Part shown: positions 13,812 through 16,183 of the stretch, in pieces
Numbering within the stretch: the first letter of the stretch is position 1
Layout: each line of letters starts with the position of its first letter
NCBI GenBank assembly: GCA_050330055.1
Contig: JBHJOF010000164.1
Coordinates: forward strand, 1 to 16,183
DNA: 16,183 nucleotides
Source of the DNA: JBHJOF01 sp050330055
GTDB taxonomy: Bacteria; Pseudomonadota; Alphaproteobacteria; Kiloniellales; JAKSDN01
Reading direction: 5' to 3'
The notes under the pieces: generated by a model
The model's database searches: none
Seen by the model: the letters and a program-made list of their open reading frames with translations, nothing else
Told to the model about the DNA's origin: nothing
Program-made: the position numbers and the translations under genes

Positions 13812-14758
13812 TGCTCGACCTCCTGGTGCAGGGCGCCCAGATGGCGCTGGTGCTGGTCCTGGCGCCGCTCCTGACCGGCTTCGTGCGCAAGGTGAAGGCG
13901 CGGCTGCTGCGACGGCGCGGTGCCTCGCTGCTGCAGCCCTATCGCGACCTGCTGCGGCTGCTGCGCAAGGAGGTGGTGCTGGCCGAGAACGCCTCCTGGC
14001 TGTTCCGCGTAACGCCCTACCTGATCTTCGCCGCCACCTGGGTTGCCGCCGCCCTGGTGCCCACCTTTGCCGCCGGCCTGATGTTCAGCTGGACGGCCGA
14101 TCTCATCGCCCTGATCGCGCTCCTGGCGAGCGCGCGCTTCTTCCTGGCGCTGGCCGGCATGGACGTCGGCACCTCCTTCGGCGGCATTGGCTCGAGCCGC
14201 GAGGTCATGATCGCCTCGCTGGCCGAGCCCGCGATGCTGCTCATCGTCTTCACCCTGGCGCTGGTCGCCGGCTCGACCCAGCTCTCGACGGTCGCCAGCT
14301 ACATGGCCTCACCCGAGGTCGGCCTGCGCGTCTCGCTCGGCCTCGCGCTGATCGCCCTCATCATGGTGGCAATCGCCGAGAACGCCCGCATCCCGGTCGA
14401 CAACCCGGCAACCCACCTGGAGCTCACCATGGTGCACGAGGCCATGGTTCTGGAGTACTCCGGGCGCCACCTGGCGATGATCGAGTTCGCGGCCTCGCTC
14501 AAGCTGCTGCTCTACGTCTCGCTGATCGCCTGCGTCTTCATGCCCTGGGGCCTGGCGGTGTCCGATGGCGGGCCGCAGGCCTACGCCGTCGGCGCGCTGA
14601 CCTACCTGGTCAAGCTCGCCGCGGCCGGCTTCCTGCTGGCGCTCTTCGAGACCGCGGTCGCCAAGATGCGGGTCTTCCGCGTGCCCGAGTTCCTCGGCGC
14701 GGCGCTCATGCTCGGCTTTCTCGGCACGCTGCTGCTGTTCGTTTCACGGAGCCTCTAG
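13811..14758 (+). CDS. hyfC: HyfC-like (NuoH-type) membrane anchor subunit
   Basis: A 315-residue membrane protein homologous to complex I NuoH and formate hydrogenlyase subunit 4. It links the membrane arm to the soluble electron-transfer subunits. Shown in sequence: an early cytoplasmic loop RKVKARLLRRRGASLLQPYRD-like block (26-45), GTSFGGIGSSREVMIASLAEP (120-140), and the conserved acidic region AENARIPVDNPATHLELTM (189-207) with E204, E210 and E215 (HEAMVLEYSG). About eight hydrophobic segments are present. I take the ATG at 13811 that overlaps the hyfB stop (TGATG); an in-frame ATG at 13802 adds three residues. The next gene starts directly after its stop. Confidence 0.9.
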   Translation: MLDLLVQGAQMALVLVLAPLLTGFVRKVKARLLRRRGASLLQPYRDLLRLLRKEVVLAENASWLFRVTPYLIFAATWVAAALVPTFAAGLMFSWTADLIALIALLASARFFLALAGMDVGTSFGGIGSSREVMIASLAEPAMLLIVFTLALVAGSTQLSTVASYMASPEVGLRVSLGLALIALIMVAIAENARIPVDNPATHLELTMVHEAMVLEYSGRHLAMIEFAASLKLLLYVSLIACVFMPWGLAVSDGGPQAYAVGALTYLVKLAAAGFLLALFETAVAKMRVFRVPEFLGAALMLGFLGTLLLFVSRSL

Positions 14759-15421
14759 ATGGGCAGCCTCGTCTTCGATATCGCGCATCTTCTGGCCGGC
14801 GGGCTGGTGCTGGTGAGCTTCATGCTGCTGTACCAGGACCGCCTCTATGCGCTGCTCAACATCTTCGCACTGCACGCCTTCGTGCTGGCGCTCTCGGTCG
14901 CCTGGCAGGCCTTCGTGCAGGATGCGGCACATCTCTACGTGACGGCGGCCATCGCCTTGGTCTTCAAGGCCCTGGTTATCCCGCTGGTGCTGCACCGGAT
15001 CATCCAGCGCCTGGGCATCCACCGGGAGATCGAAACCGTCGTCGGCATCGGCCTCACCATGATCGCCGGCATGGCGCTGGTTGCGCTTTCCATGGTGGTG
15101 ATGCTGCGGGTTACCGCCGAGGCCGACCCGCTGGCCCGAGAGGACCTCGCCTTCGCCCTGTCGGTCGTGCTGCTCGGCCTGCTGATGATGGTGACGCGGC
15201 GTAACGCGGTCAGCCAGGTGGTGGGCTTCATGTCGCTGGAGAACGGCCTGGTGCTCGCCGCCACGGGCGCCAAGGGCATGCCGCTGGTGGTCGAGATCAG
15301 CGTGGCCTTCTCCATCCTGATCGCCTTCATCGTCATCGGCATCTTCCTGTTCCGCATCCGCGAGCGCTTCGACACGGTCGACATCCACGCGCTCGACCGC
15401 TTCCGGGGAGAGCGGCGATGA
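14759..15421 (+). CDS. hyfE: HyfE-like membrane subunit (NuoK-type)
   Basis: A 220-residue membrane protein, close in length to E. coli HyfE (216 as I recall). It has about six to seven hydrophobic helices. The C-terminal half resembles NuoK: FMSLENGLVLAATGAKGMP with E161, then LVVEISVAFSILIAFIV with E179, the kind of buried acids used for proton transfer. The ATG at 14759 directly abuts the hyfC stop, and its TGA overlaps the next ATG (ATGA), so translation is tightly coupled. A HyfD-like antiporter gene, which in E. coli stands between hyfC and hyfE, is absent. Confidence 0.9.
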   Translation: MGSLVFDIAHLLAGGLVLVSFMLLYQDRLYALLNIFALHAFVLALSVAWQAFVQDAAHLYVTAAIALVFKALVIPLVLHRIIQRLGIHREIETVVGIGLTMIAGMALVALSMVVMLRVTAEADPLAREDLAFALSVVLLGLLMMVTRRNAVSQVVGFMSLENGLVLAATGAKGMPLVVEISVAFSILIAFIVIGIFLFRIRERFDTVDIHALDRFRGERR

Positions 15422-16183
15422 CCGCGCTCGCTCTCGATTCCGTGACAGCGGTGCTGCTGGTCCCGATCGTCGCCGCAGCGCTGCTCGCGCTCCTGCCGGG
15501 GTATCGGCTGTCCGCGCGCCTGAACGTGCTGGCCGCGCTCCTGACCTTCCTCGCGGCTGCCTCGCTGTTCTTCGTCGAGCGGCCCGAGCCGGGCCAGTAC
15601 CTGCTGGTCGATGACCTCAACATCGTCTTTATCGTCCTCAATACCTTCGTCGGCTTCACCACCAGCGTCTTCAGCGCCAGCTACATCGCGCACGAGCTGG
15701 AGACCGGCCGCCTGACGCCGATGCACCTGCGCTTCTACCACGCCATGTACCAGATTCTGATGTTCGCCATGAATCTGGCGCTGGTGGCCAACAATATCGG
15801 CCTCATGTGGGTGGCGATCGAGCTGGCGACGCTCACCACAGTGCTCATGGTCGGCATCTACCGGACCCACGAGGCGCTCGAAGCCGCCTGGAAGTACTTC
15901 ATCCTGGGCAGCGTCGGCATCGCGCTGGCGCTGTTCGGCACCATCCTCGTCTACATGGCCGCGCGCCCCGTGGTCGGCGAGGGGCTCGACGCCATGGTCT
16001 GGACCGTGCTGATGGAGCGCGTAGCGGCCTTCGATCCGGCGCTGCTCAACGTCGCCTTCGTCTTCCTGCTGTTGGGCTACGGCACCAAGGTGGGCCTGGC
16101 GCCGCTGCACGCATGGCTGCCCGACGCGCATGCCGAGGGTCCCACTCCGATCTCCGCGGTGCTGTCGGGGCTGCTTCTCAACG
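15418..16183 (+). CDS. hyfF: HyfF-like antiporter-type membrane subunit (truncated by window end)
   Basis: The first 255 residues of a second antiporter-like subunit; the frame is open at the window edge. It begins MTALALDSVTAVLLVP, overlapping the hyfE stop by ATGA. Conserved ion-path residues are E135 in MWVAIELATLTTVLMV, the block AWKYFILGSVGIALALFG (157-174), and K224 in GYGTKVGLAPLHAWLPDAHAEG with H231 and H238. This WVAIELATL...GYGTKVGLAPLHAWLPDAHAEGP pattern is that of HyfF, and differs from HyfB in the same operon, which has SWEFMSL and HVWLPLAHPAAPSHVSALMS. The missing part should bring it to roughly 480-530 residues. Confidence 0.9.
   Translation, partial: MTALALDSVTAVLLVPIVAAALLALLPGYRLSARLNVLAALLTFLAAASLFFVERPEPGQYLLVDDLNIVFIVLNTFVGFTTSVFSASYIAHELETGRLTPMHLRFYHAMYQILMFAMNLALVANNIGLMWVAIELATLTTVLMVGIYRTHEALEAAWKYFILGSVGIALALFGTILVYMAARPVVGEGLDAMVWTVLMERVAAFDPALLNVAFVFLLLGYGTKVGLAPLHAWLPDAHAEGPTPISAVLSGLLLN

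Noticed and set aside
12212..14758. 848-residue plus-strand frame that could look like one fused protein
   Set aside because: Its N-terminal part is an out-of-frame reading of hyfB; only the portion from 13811 is real (HyfC). The TGATG junction marks separate genes, not a fusion.
1..16183. tRNA, rRNA, insertion sequences, attachment sites or replication origins
   Set aside because: No cloverleaf, transposase, integrase or rRNA segment was recognised on either strand by reading.

Overview
The window is GC-rich DNA with strong C/G bias at third codon positions. Gene families and REP-like repeats of the 'CCTCAT-CTGAGGAGC...GCGTCTCGAAG' type point to an alphaproteobacterium (Rhodospirillales or Hyphomicrobiales grade). 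This placement is an inference from gene content and style; there is no rRNA or other taxonomic marker.

Region 1 (1-3490, minus strand) is an amide/urea-sensing and uptake module. It is read right to left: a cytoplasmic AmiC-like ligand sensor, then an AmiR-like ANTAR antiterminator, then a leader RNA, then a Tat-exported UrtA/FmdD-type substrate-binding protein. The operon leaves the window at base 1. The leader holds two hexaloop hairpins with the A1/G4 loop signature of ANTAR targets, and the second one overlaps the 5' arm of a strong intrinsic terminator. I infer that ligand binding to AmiC frees AmiR, which stabilises the hairpins and lets polymerase continue into the transporter genes.

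Region 2 (3491-4273) has a small unrecognised gene on the plus strand and a roughly 300-base intergenic stretch with inverted REP-like elements.

Region 3 (4274-10039) is a phosphonate module: a LysR regulator diverges from an iron-dependent alcohol dehydrogenase, followed by phnD, phnC, phnE1 and phnE2. The transporter is complete, but no C-P bond-cleaving enzyme is visible, so the dehydrogenase is the only catabolic candidate here.

Region 4 (10040-11479) has a spermidine-synthase-like gene and a small unknown gene, both leftward. The former has codon use unlike its neighbours. They diverge from region 5 across an AT-rich control region bounded by an 11-bp inverted repeat.

Region 5 (11480-16183) starts with a small XRE regulator and continues into tightly packed genes for membrane subunits of a hydrogenase-4/complex-I-like assembly in the order hyfB, hyfC, hyfE, hyfF (truncated by the window end). 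No hyfD lies between C and E. The soluble hydrogenase-like subunits, if present, are beyond the window.
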